This document shows positions 1 to 25,400 of a DNA stretch of 64,000 nucleotides, piece by piece. Every line of letters starts with the position of its first letter. The stretch's first letter is position 1. The stretch comes from Pseudomonas frederiksbergensis. GTDB taxonomy: Bacteria; Pseudomonadota; Gammaproteobacteria; Pseudomonadales; Pseudomonadaceae. A program made the translations under genes and the position numbers. Where the stretch lies: positions 1,922,001 through 1,986,000 of the forward strand of contig NZ_CP142104.1 of the NCBI RefSeq assembly GCF_035751725.1. Direction: 5' to 3'. The notes beneath the pieces are model-generated. The model was not told where the DNA came from and made no database searches. It saw nothing but the letters and a program-made list of their open reading frames with translations.

Positions 1-15678
<15,678 letters not shown>

Positions 15679-15682
<4 letters not shown>

Positions 15683-18600
15683 ACGAGGTGATGATGGACA
15701 CGCAGGAAGCGGGTTTCGCCCTGTCGCCCGAGCAGCAATGGGCGCTTGAGCAACTGTCGGGCACGACGACTCGTGGCGAGGCCTTGCGCTGGGTGAGCGT
15801 GGTCATCGATGGCGATCTTGATCCGCAGCGATTGCAGGACGCCTTCGACACACTGGCGGCGCAGCAGCCGATGTTGCTGGCGCGGCTGGTCAAGGTCGCC
15901 GGTTTCCACGGCCTGCGCCAGGTAGCCCATGCCGGGCGCTTTGCGCTGAAGATAAGCCCAAGCGAACAATCCGCTGAAGAAGTCCAGGCGCAGATCAACG
16001 AAATCCTGGGCCAGGCTTTTGTTATCGGCGAATCGGCCGGTGTCCAAGCCGTGCTTTATCGTTTGGCGCCACGGCAATGGCGACTGCTGCTGGGCATCGC
16101 CCGTTACAGTGCCGATGCGCCATCGATGAACTTGCTGCTTGGACAGGTACGCCAGGCTTACGCGGGCCAGGTGTCGGAAGACGAAGCACCAGGCGAGTTC
16201 GGCCAGTACCTGCAATGGCGCAGCGAAGTGGTGCTCGATGAAGATGCCGCCACCGCGCGGACCTATTGGCAGCAACATCTGCAAGGTTTGCAGGCGCAGA
16301 TCGACACGCCATGGCTGGCGGCACGCCGCGCCGGCAGCGGGACCGCCGATGCGCGTGTGTCGTTGGCGTTGGAACCGGCCCGGCGCGATGCTTTGCAGCG
16401 CTTGGCCGACGAGCTGGGGCAACCGCTGACGACCCTATTGCAAGGTGCGTGGTGGCTGCTGTTGGGGCGCTTGAGCGGCTCCGACCAGGCATTGGTGGGC
16501 GTTCGTCATGACAGCCGCAGCGACTACGATTACTTCGCCCATGCCATCGGCATGTTCGAGAAAACCCTGCCGCTTTGCATACCATTACCGGCCAGCGCGC
16601 CGTTCAGTGAGTGGCTGGAAGAGTTGGCGATGCGGCTCGAAGCCCATCGCACCTGGCAGGAATACTGGACGCCGGAACTGGCGCCGGACGCGGCGCATCC
16701 CGCCTATGGTTTCGCGGTCGCTGCGGCAAGTTTCGTCCACGGCGACAACAGCCTGGAGTGGACGGGATCGTCGCCTGTGCAGGCTGATCCGCTTGAGCTG
16801 CTGCTGCAGGTTCAATTGGACGATGCCCAGCGGCTTGCCGCGATCGACCTGCAATATGCCGACGCTCGTTATTCGCAAGCCGCCGCCACCGCTGTGCTGG
16901 AACAATACGACGTGCTGCTGGCCTCGATCCTGGCGGCCGCGCAGACGCCGCTGGCGCAGCTCAACCTACTGGGGCGCAACGAGGAATCACGCCTGCGCGC
17001 GATCAACCCGCCGATGCAGGCGCTGGCCGATAACCGCTATCTTCCCCGGCGCATTGCCGACCTGGCGCTCCATGCGCCGGACACCATCGCGCTGACCGAC
17101 GCCCATCAGTCCTGGAGCTACGGTCAGCTAAACGCACAGATCGAACGCGTGGCCCTCGGCCTCCAGGACCAAGGCCTGGGCGAGGGTTCGATCGTTGCCC
17201 TGGCCTTGCCGCGCTCGGCGGAGCTGGTGGTCGCCATGCTGGCGAGCTGGCGCATCGGTGCGGCGTATCTGCCACTGGACACCCAATGGCCCCAGGCTCG
17301 CCAGGCATTGATGGTGGAACAAGCGGGCGCCGCGTTAGTGCTCACCGGCGCGGCGCACCTGCCGGCTTGGCAGGACCAGTCGCACAAGGCGCTGGCATTG
17401 GACGGACTCAGCCCAGCGAACGCGACGTTGCCGGCACTGGCGACCAAGGGCAACGACATCGCCTATGTGTTGTTCACGTCCGGCTCCACCGGTGCGCCCA
17501 AAGGCGTGGTGATCGAGCATCGGCAGTTGCTCAATTACACCGCCCAGGCCAGCCAGGCCTTGGCGCTGGATCAATGCAAACACTTGGCCTTCAGCTCCAC
17601 CGTGGCGGCGGACCTGGGCAACACGGCGTTGTTTGGCGCGCTGTTCAATGGCGCAACGCTGCATGTCGCCAGTGACGAGCAGATGCAGGACGGCGCGCTG
17701 TTTGCCACGTTCATCCGGCAGCATCAAATCGATTGCCTGAAGATCGTGCCGTCGCACCTCGCGGCGTTGCTTGACAGCGAGCAGGCGGCATTGCCGCGCA
17801 CCCTGGTGCTCGGCGGCGAGCCGATTGCGCCGACGTTGATCGAACGCATCGCCCGGTTGCGCAGCGATTGCCAGGTGTTCAACCACTATGGGCCGACGGA
17901 AGCCACGGTCGGGGTGATGATTCATCCGGTGTCGCTGGAGGGCGCTGCCGAGGACTGTTCGGCGTTGACCCAGGTGCTGGGCAACAATCAGGCCTACATC
18001 CTCGATGCTGAGCGGCGGCTGGTGCCGGTGGGCGTGCTGGGCGAGTTGTACCTGGGCGGCGCGCAACTGTGCCGGGGCTATCTGAATGCCGAGGCCGACG
18101 GACAGATGTTCATCCAGAGTCCGTTCGATCCTGCGCAGCGCCTGTACCGCACCGGCGACCTGGCGCGTTACCGCCCGGAAGGCGGGGTTCAGTTGCACGG
18201 GCGGCGCGACCAGCAGGTCAAGGTGCGCGGGTTCCGTATCGAACTGGCGGAGATCGAGGCCGAGTTGCTGGGCGTGCCGCAGGTGGCCGAAGCGCTGGTG
18301 TTGCCGGGCGAGCAGGGCTTGCAGGCCTTTATCGTGGCACCGCAAGGCTTGCCTTCTGATGTGCTGAACGCCGCGCGGGCACAACTGAACGCACGCTTGC
18401 CCAGCGTGATGGTGCCGCAGCATTGGCACCTGATCGAACGCTTCCCACGGCTGGCCAACGGCAAGATCGATCGCCAGGCGTTGCAGCAGTTGGCGGCCGC
18501 AACGGGCGATGAAGAGGGCGTCGCACCCCGTGATGGACTCGAACAATTGCTCGCTGCGCGCATGGCGCAGTTGCTTGGCCTTGAGCGACTGGGCATCGAT

Positions 18601-18882
18601 CGCGACTTCTTTGCTGCCGGCGGTCATTCGCTGCTGGTGATCAAGCTGGTGGCCGGCATTCGCAAGCTGTTGCAGTGCGACATCCATCCGGGATTGGTCT
18701 TCGATCATCCGACCGTGGCGTCGCTGGCGACGGCCTTGCGGGCCCACGAGAACAGCCCCGGGCAACTGGAGAAGATCGCCCAGGCACGCCTGCGCATGGA
18801 GGCGATGAGCCCAGAGGAAAAGGCTCGGCTGACCGAACAGGCTCGGCAACTGCAAGCCGCCAAGGCCGCGCAAGGTAGTTGA
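15679..18882 (+). CDS. NRPS: inactive interface condensation-like domain, Asp adenylation and thiolation
   Basis: A 1067-residue protein starting inside the previous stop (ATGA). Residues 15-430 look like a condensation domain, but the HHxxxDG motif is A140-R141-...-D145-A146, so both histidines are lost and it should not form peptide bonds. Degenerate domains of this kind are known as interface domains that dock Asp beta-hydroxylases in siderophore synthetases. The adenylation domain (about 455-935, TSGSTGAPKG near 600) has the code D-L-T-K-V-G-H-V-G, typical for Asp. The thiolation Ser is S984 (GGHSLL). A charged tail of about 45 residues follows. Inferred role: load Asp, have it hydroxylated by the oxygenase of the preceding protein, and supply beta-hydroxy-Asp, an iron ligand, to C4 of that protein. 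There is no thioesterase, so the chain passes to another protein, probably the Thr-thioesterase module at 22466-26596. Confidence 0.94.
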
Positions 18883-18898
18883 CAGGGCATGAACAAAA

Positions 18899-18929
18899 GG
18901 CCGACGCCTTCAAGCGTCGGCTTTTTTTT
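18899..18929 (+). terminator. Rho-independent terminator of the NRPS operon
   Basis: An 8-bp perfect stem GCCGACGC/GCGTCGGC (18900-18907 and 18914-18921) with a 6-base loop, followed by eight T. It lies 17 bases after the last NRPS gene and separates it from fpvA. Confidence 0.93.
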
Positions 18930-18940
18930 ATATTTTTCGC

Positions 18941-18961
18941 GAATGATAAATAAACTCATTC
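18941..18961 (+). promoter_or_regulatory. AT-rich inverted repeat in the fpvA upstream region, possible iron-regulated site
   Basis: AATGA-N9-TCATT (18942-18960) sits in the 247-base gap between the NRPS terminator and fpvA. It is AT-rich in a GC-rich region and somewhat like half of a Fur box. It contains TAAAT, but no CGT follows at the PvdS spacing. An FpvI-type promoter may lie here, but I cannot place it. Confidence 0.3.
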
Positions 18962-19176
18962 CGGTTTCTTCCACGTGCTGCGTCTTACTAAGGTATGCGG
19001 CCAATCGGCTCGGGCAGGGCAGCCCAGGCGCCGGTTGTGTCCAGGAAAAAATTTCGCTGTCGTCCAGGCGGATGACTGTCCCGGGGAGGGGGCGGTCAGC
19101 AGTTGCACCGTGCTGGCGAACGGCAGGCCATTCGGCCCCCATGGACTTTTCACTTCTACCAATAATAGAGAGCACG

Positions 19177-21639
19177 ATGTCGGCAATTCATGAGTTGAAA
19201 CCGTTGTTCAAGGCACTGGTCATGTCCCGCGGCCTGCGTTCGCGCCGGGTGTTGACGGGCCTGGGTCTGGTCTGTGTGTTGCCGCTGAGCACCCAGGTGA
19301 TGGCGCAAGACGTCAACATCAACATCCCTGCGCAACCGCTGCCGCAGGCGCTGCAAGCGTTCGGCCAGCAGACCAACCAGCAAGTGATCTACAACGCCGA
19401 CGAATTGGCCGGCCTGAAAAGCAATCGCGTCAGCGGCAAGATGAGCCCGCAGGCGGCCATCACCGAACTGCTCAAGGGCACGGGCGTGCGCCACAGCCTC
19501 GAGGGCAACACCTTGATGTTGGTGAAGGGCTCTGCCGCAGGCCTGGAACTGGGCGCAACGACCATCAACGCCGAACAGCTGGCTGCGACGACCGAAGGCA
19601 GCAACTCATACACCAGCAATGCCGTGACGATCGGCAAGGGCACCCACACCCTCAAGGAAATTCCCCAGTCGGTCACGGTGATGACGCGCAAGCAGATGGA
19701 TGACCAGAACCTGGTCAGCCTCAAGGATGCCGTCAACCAGACCACCGGCATCGTCGGCCTGCAGGGCGTCGGCCAGGGCATGATTCTGTCGTCGCGCGGT
19801 TTCCAGATCGATGACTGGCAGTACGACGGTGTGCCGATCCCGCGTAACACCTACTCGCTGGGCAACTGGGCGACCCAGGACCTGATCTTCTTCGACCGCC
19901 TGGAAATCCTCCGTGGCGCGTCCGGCCTGCTGCAAGGCACCGGCAGCCCCGGTGGCGCTGTCAACCTGGTGCGCAAGCGTGGCCAGAATGCACCGACCGT
20001 GACCCTGACCGGCAAGGCCGGGTCCTGGGATCACTACGGCCTGCAATTGGACGCTGGCGGCCCGCTGAACGACGCCGGCAACATCCGTGGCCGTATCGTC
20101 GCCGATGAAGACCAGAGCAATTCCTTTGTCGATCACGCGTGGACCAAGACCCACTCGTTGTACGGCTCGCTGGACATCGACCTGAGTGAAGACACCACCC
20201 TGGGCTTCGCGGCCAGCCAGTCCAATGGCGAATCGCGCGGCAACATCCGCGGCTTGCCACGCTACGCCGATGGCTCGATGCCGGACGTGTCGCGCTCCAC
20301 CTACACCGGCGCGCGCTGGAACCGTTCCGATATCGATGTCACCACCCTGTACACCGACTTGGAGCATCGCTTCAACGAGGACTGGGCATTCAAGGTCGGC
20401 GCCGTGCACATGACCGAGGACAACCAGGCGAAAAACCAGCGCACCCAAAGCCCGGGCGGCCTGCTGCCCGATGGCAGCCGTGTGCAATATGCCGACTTCG
20501 TCACCGACTTCCAGTCCACCAAAGTGGGCCTGGACATGAACCTGGTCGGCAAATTCGAAGCCCTGTCGATGGAACAGGAGGTCATGCTCGGCGGTAACTA
20601 CTCCCAGCTGGAGACGGATGACAAATACGCCCGCACGTTCAACAACAGCAGCGACTTCATTTTCGACCTTGATAACAACCGTCCCGACATCAGCTATGAA
20701 GGCTTGATCAATAGCCCGGGTGGCATGGGCACCCTCAGCAAATACGACGTCCGCCAGAAAGGCGTGTACGGCACCTGGCGCGTCAAGCCGGTGGACGACT
20801 TGACGCTGATCCTCGGCTCGCGGGTCAGCTGGTACGACTTCAGCTACAAGTCCAAGACCGAAAGGGCAACCGGTATCACGCCCAACACCCCAAGCACCTC
20901 AACCGAAACCGGCGTGGTCACGCCCTATGCCGGCATCGTCTATGACCTGAGCCGCGAATGGGCGGTCTACGCCAGCTACACCGACGTCTTCCAGCCGCAG
21001 ACCAACGTCGATCCCGACGGTTCGGTACTCAAGCCCATCGTCGGCAAGAACTATGAGGTCGGCCTCAAGGGTGAGTTGATGGACGGGCGGGTCAACACGT
21101 CCTTGGCGGTCTTCCGCTACGACCATGAGAACCGTGCCGTCAACATCCCCAGCTGCGTTGGGTTGAACTGTTCCGAGGCGGCGGGGAAAGTGCGCAGCCA
21201 GGGCATCGAGGCCGAGATCAGCGGTGAGGTGATCGATAACCTGCAGCTGTTCGCGGGCTATACCTACAACACCACCAAATACCTCGAAGATCCGAACAAT
21301 GAAGGCAGCATCTTCAGTACCTGGACGCCGAAACACATGCTGCGCGTCTGGGGCAACTACCAGTTCACCGGCGACTGGAACCGCGCCAGCGCCGGCCTGG
21401 GCTTCACCACCCAAAGCCATACGCAGGTCTACGATCTCAACTATGACGTACCGGGCTACACCGTATGGAATGCCCGTGTCGGCTACCAGCTGACGCCGGA
21501 GATCGGGTTGGCGGTCAATGCCAACAACCTGTTCGACAAGACCTACATCACCCCGGCCTACAACCAGCTCAATGGCAACAACAACTTTGGCGATCCACGT
21601 AATCTGATGTTCACCGTGAAGTACACGCCGCAGTTCTGA
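19177..21639 (+). CDS. fpvA: TonB-dependent ferripyoverdine receptor with N-terminal signalling domain
   Basis: An 820-residue outer-membrane receptor. ATG at 19177 is preferred because it has an AGAG purine stretch upstream and gives a normal export signal (basic start, hydrophobic core, cleavage near VMAQD). In-frame starts at 19141 and earlier would add residues without a signal. After the signal comes an STN-type signalling domain (from VNINIPAQPLPQALQAF), then the plug (starting around the IPQSVTV segment) and a 22-strand barrel ending in aromatic Phe (KYTPQF). The STN domain means it not only imports ferripyoverdine but should signal via an FpvR-type anti-sigma factor to FpvI/PvdS-type sigma factors. 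Position between the NRPS genes and the pvdE operon is the usual fpvA position. Identity as the cognate receptor rests on context. Confidence 0.9.
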   Translation: MSAIHELKPLFKALVMSRGLRSRRVLTGLGLVCVLPLSTQVMAQDVNINIPAQPLPQALQAFGQQTNQQVIYNADELAGLKSNRVSGKMSPQAAITELLKGTGVRHSLEGNTLMLVKGSAAGLELGATTINAEQLAATTEGSNSYTSNAVTIGKGTHTLKEIPQSVTVMTRKQMDDQNLVSLKDAVNQTTGIVGLQGVGQGMILSSRGFQIDDWQYDGVPIPRNTYSLGNWATQDLIFFDRLEILRGASGLLQGTGSPGGAVNLVRKRGQNAPTVTLTGKAGSWDHYGLQLDAGGPLNDAGNIRGRIVADEDQSNSFVDHAWTKTHSLYGSLDIDLSEDTTLGFAASQSNGESRGNIRGLPRYADGSMPDVSRSTYTGARWNRSDIDVTTLYTDLEHRFNEDWAFKVGAVHMTEDNQAKNQRTQSPGGLLPDGSRVQYADFVTDFQSTKVGLDMNLVGKFEALSMEQEVMLGGNYSQLETDDKYARTFNNSSDFIFDLDNNRPDISYEGLINSPGGMGTLSKYDVRQKGVYGTWRVKPVDDLTLILGSRVSWYDFSYKSKTERATGITPNTPSTSTETGVVTPYAGIVYDLSREWAVYASYTDVFQPQTNVDPDGSVLKPIVGKNYEVGLKGELMDGRVNTSLAVFRYDHENRAVNIPSCVGLNCSEAAGKVRSQGIEAEISGEVIDNLQLFAGYTYNTTKYLEDPNNEGSIFSTWTPKHMLRVWGNYQFTGDWNRASAGLGFTTQSHTQVYDLNYDVPGYTVWNARVGYQLTPEIGLAVNANNLFDKTYITPAYNQLNGNNNFGDPRNLMFTVKYTPQF

Positions 21640-21655
21640 TTTCCTGCAAAGACAG

Positions 21656-21690
21656 AAAAACCGACCCGCCTTGTGCGGATCGGTTTTTTT
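21656..21690 (+). terminator. Terminator after fpvA
   Basis: AACCGAcCCGC and GCGGaTCGGTT form a stem with one mismatch around a CTTGT loop and are followed by seven T, 18 bases after the fpvA stop. The stem start has A residues, so the hairpin could also work on the other strand. Confidence 0.88.
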
Positions 21691-21721
21691 ATGCGGTCAA
21701 TCTGGCTGAAAACACAAAACC

Positions 21722-21749
21722 GTGGCGAGGGAGCAAGCTCCCTCGCGAC
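21722..21749. repeat. REP palindrome
   Basis: GTGGCGAGGGAGC/GCTCCCTCGC-type imperfect palindrome, one of several related REP copies in this window. The rest of 21691-21845 shows no gene or other clear signal. Confidence 0.75.
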
Positions 21750-21845
21750 GGGAAAGAGTGTTCCTACAAAAAATGTGGCGAGCCGGAAATTTCTGACGAG
21801 TCGTGTCGATTGGTGGTTCGCAAGCGCTGGGGATAGGCTTTGTCC

Positions 21846-22062
21846 GTCGCTACAAAATCAGCGACCGGGTTTGGTCGCCCAGGGTTAGAATGGCGCACTC
21901 TCAGCCGCGCGAGCGGCTGTCTGCCTTATGGCTGACTGTGCGTGGGAGGGCTTCGGCCCTGCCGGGTTCCATTCCCTGGTCGACCAACCTGCGTACAGTT
22001 CGCCACCCCTCTGCTTGGTCGCAGAAAATGGTGAACTCCACTTTTGAATGGAGCTGCACGTC
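21846..22062 (+). ncRNA. Structured 5' leader (candidate cis-regulatory RNA), copy 1
   Basis: A stretch of about 217 nt directly before a DUF6124-type gene. Helices visible: GTCGCT/AGCGAC (21846-21851, 21860-21865), CAGCCGC/GCGGCTG (21902-21908, 21913-21919), AGGGC-TTCG-GCCCT (21947-21960), CGACCAA/TTGGTCG (21981-21987, 22015-22021), and CTCCA/TGGAG (22036-22040, 22049-22053). The last covers the Shine-Dalgarno sequence. An additional TTGGTCG at 21871-21877 could pair with the same CGACCAA, or locally with GCGACC, so alternative folds are possible. The leader at 34251-34480 on the other strand has the same order of elements with compensating base changes, including CTACCAA/TTGGTAG. I do not recognise it as a named RNA family. 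Confidence 0.6.
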
Positions 22063-22433
22063 ATGGTCAAGATCACCCCCAATCCCCCCGGAAAAGCCGA
22101 AACCTATCCTCATACACACGCTTCGACTCGGCAGAGCAACGCGAGGCAGCCGACCGGGCATTGAATATTCATTTGTCTCCAGATGCGGCCGTCAAGCCCG
22201 ATACCTTGGAAGGCCATGTCTTTACCGTAGTCAAGGGCCTCAGCACCGAATCCATACTGACCACTCTCAGCGAAACCCTAGCTTCCGCCAATGCCATGGC
22301 CAACGACCTGGCCTTCGATCTGGAAGGCTCGCGACGGCACGTGGCGTTGGGGCTTCAGCAATTGATCGAGCTAGGAACACTTCTGGCTAATCGAGCACTG
22401 GATGACATCGAGCTGCCCCAGCCTCCACGCTAG
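22063..22433 (+). pseudogene. DUF6124-type small protein, frameshifted
   Basis: ATG at 22063 follows a TGGAG ribosome site and opens MVKITPNPPGKAETYPHT, a typical start for this small Pseudomonas family. That frame soon closes. The body (RFDSAEQREAADRAL..., then SETLASANAMANDLAFDLEG and a C-terminal LANRALDD) continues in another frame to 22433. Removing one CA from the ACACAC run near 22113-22120 would join them into a protein of about 120 residues, so the defect looks like a dinucleotide slip. It could also be a sequencing error. Family function is unknown to me. It converges on the NRPS gene ending at 22466. A related broken copy lies at 33925-34250. Confidence 0.65.
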
Positions 22434-22465
22434 CCGCAGCTCCCTCGCCACGGTTTCTTTTTTGC

Positions 22466-25400
22466 TTAAGAGAGCTTTTCTACCGTACTGGCCAGAAAAG
22501 CCTCGACCAGTTCCCCAAGCAATCCCTCATCAAAGATCATGCCCCGATGGCGCAACGGCGAATGCACCGAGCATTGCAGCTCGCCCGTCAGGCTGTGTTC
22601 CATCAGCAGGGCTTCGCAGAATGCCAATTCATCGGCGGTTTTCTCCGCTTGTGTCCACCAGCAACTGGGCCGTACCCGAACCGGCTTGAAGCTGAACCCC
22701 TCGAAGGCCTCCAGCAATCGATCGTGCACGGAGAACGCCTGGGCATTCATGACCTCTTCCTTGACGCTCTGCACGATCGACAGCAAGTCGCCTCGCTCAG
22801 GCTCGATCTGGCCGGCCGCCCATTCATGGAATGCCTTGACTGAACTGCCAGGATGTTCCCGTCGATAAGCCGCCGTGCGCTCCGTCAGTGACGGGAACAG
22901 CAGGTCAAGATACTCAATGGCTTCAAGCAGATCCTGGGAGGCAGCATCGTCTTTTGCGCCACCCGCCAAATACCGATGGCGCGGCAATCCTGAGGGATAC
23001 AAATGTTCCGGGATGGTGCTGTCCACCAACCCGAGAAAACCAACGGTGTGCCCCTGGCTTTCCAGCATCGCCGCGATGTCGAACGCGATCGTCCCGCCCA
23101 GGGACCAGCCCATCAAGTGATAGGGGCCTTGCGGTTGGGCGCTGACGATTTCCTTGCTGTAGTCGGCAATCATCTGCTGCCAGGCCTCGGGCCCTGCATG
23201 GGGTTCGCTGAAGCCGCGGTGCATGATGCCAACGGTGCGCGCCTGGTTTTGCAGTTTGCGCGCCAGCGGTTGGTAGCAGAACACGATGCCGCCGCTGGGG
23301 TGCAGGCAGAACAACTGCGGTGCGCTCGCGGGCGCGTTGTTCAGGGCGACGAGGCATTGCGTCTGCTCGCGGTGTTTTTGCGAAATGAACAGCGCCAGCT
23401 CGGCGATGCTCGGGTTGGCCAGTAATTCCTGCAGGCGCACGGTGATGTTCAGGGTCGCCTTGAGCTTGGCGATCAGTTCGATCGCCAGGATCGAATGCCC
23501 ACCCAGCTCAAAGAAACTGTCGCTGATACCCACGCGCTCGACCTTAAGGGACTGCTGCCAGAGTTGCGCCAAGGCTTCTTCCAACTGCGTGCGGGGCGCC
23601 ACGTACTTCGAATGCCGGAGGGTGGCGTCGGGTTCGGGCAAGGCCTTACGGTCGAGCTTGCCGTTGGCATTGAGCGGCAGGTGGTCGATGAACAACAGAT
23701 GACTGGGCACCATGTAGTCCGGCAATTGCGCCTTGAGCGCAGTCAGCAGGTCTTCGCGCAGCTCGGCACTGGCCGGTTGCGTCGGGATGACGTAGGCGAT
23801 CAGTTGCAGGCCGCCCGGGCCGTCGTGGGTCAGCACCACACCCTCGCGCACGCCCGGCAGCGTTTGCAGGCGCGCCTGGATCTCGCCCAGTTCAATCCGG
23901 AAACCGCGGATCTTGACCTGGTGATCCAGGCGCCCGATGTACTCGATGCTGCCGTCGCTGAGGTAGCGGGCCAGGTCCCCGGTGCGGTACAGGCGTCGAC
24001 CCGGCAGCGGGTCGAACGGGTCGGGAATGAAACGGCTGGCGGTGAGGTCGGCACGCTGGTGATAACCACGGGCCAGGCCGGCGCGACCGATATACAGCTC
24101 ACCGATGCACCCCTTGGGCACCGGGTTCAGGTGCGCGTCGAGCAGATACCAGGACAAGTCGACGATGGGCTCGCCGATGGGGCTGGCGGCCTGGCTATGC
24201 AAATCCTGCATCGACAGTGGCCGCCAAGTGACATGGACGGTGGTTTCGGTGATGCCATACATGTTGATCAATTGCGGTGACTGGTCCCCGAAACGTTCGA
24301 ACCAAGGGCGCAGGCTCTGCACATCGATCGCTTCACCGCCAAAAATGACCTGGCGCAATTGATGGATGAGAGGCTGTCGAGGTTCGCAGGCCACTTGCAG
24401 CAATGACTTGAACGCCGACGGCGTCTGGTTGAGCACCGTGACCTTTTCCTGGCAGAGCAGGGCATGGAAATCCTCGGGCGAACGGCTGACGGCGTGGGGC
24501 ACGATGACCAGTCGACCACCGTGCAGCAGGGCACCGAAGATCTCCCAAACGGAAAAGTCGAAGGCGTAGGAATGAAACAGGCACCACACGTCCCGGTGGT
24601 CAAAACCGAACCACTGCTCGGTAGCACGGAACAGGCGAATGACGTTGTGGTGCGCGAGCAATGCGCCCTTGGGTTTGCCGGTCGAACCGGAGGTGTAGAT
24701 CACGTACGCCAGGTTGTCCGGATCCATGGGCACAGCGGGATTGTGCTCAGGCCAGGCGTGATCGGCATCGCTCGGTTCCAGCAGCAGGCAGTCGATGCCA
24801 GCCGGCAACGCCAGTGACTCAAGCAGATGGGCCTGGGTCAGGATCTGCCTGACGCCGCTGTCCTGGATCATGTAGGCCAGTCGGTCGGCCGGGTAGGCCG
24901 GGTCCAGCGGTACGTAGGCGCCGCCGGCCTTGAGAATCGCCAGCAGGCCGATGATCATCTGCGGCGTCCGCTCGACGGCGATGCCCACCCGCACGTCGGG
25001 ACCAACGCCTTGCTCGATCAAGCGATGGGCCAGTCGATTGGCGTGTCGGTTGAGCTCGGCATAGCTCAGATGCTGCCCTTCGAATGTCAGGGCTATCGCC
25101 TCGCCTGCGTGGGCGGCATGGGCTTCGATCATCCGGTGCAGGCATTCTTCGCTGCACAGTTGGGTGGGTTGGCGGTTCCAGTCGTTGAGGGTCAACCGGC
25201 GTTCATCGGCGCTCAACAATTGCAGCTCGCCAACAGCGCAGTCGGGCGCCTCGATCAGGCCCCGCAACAGGTTCTGCCAATGCTCGGCCATGCGCTCGAT
25301 GGTGGTCGTGCGGTACAGGTCACGGCTGTACTCGAACGTCGCGAGTATTTGCTGTTGTGAATAGTCGACATCCAGCGACAGATCGAACTTGGCCTGGCCT

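Noticed and set aside
18947..18976. TAAAT before fpvA as a PvdS promoter
   Set aside because: The next CGT is 22 bases away rather than 16-17, unlike the five consistent sites in the window.
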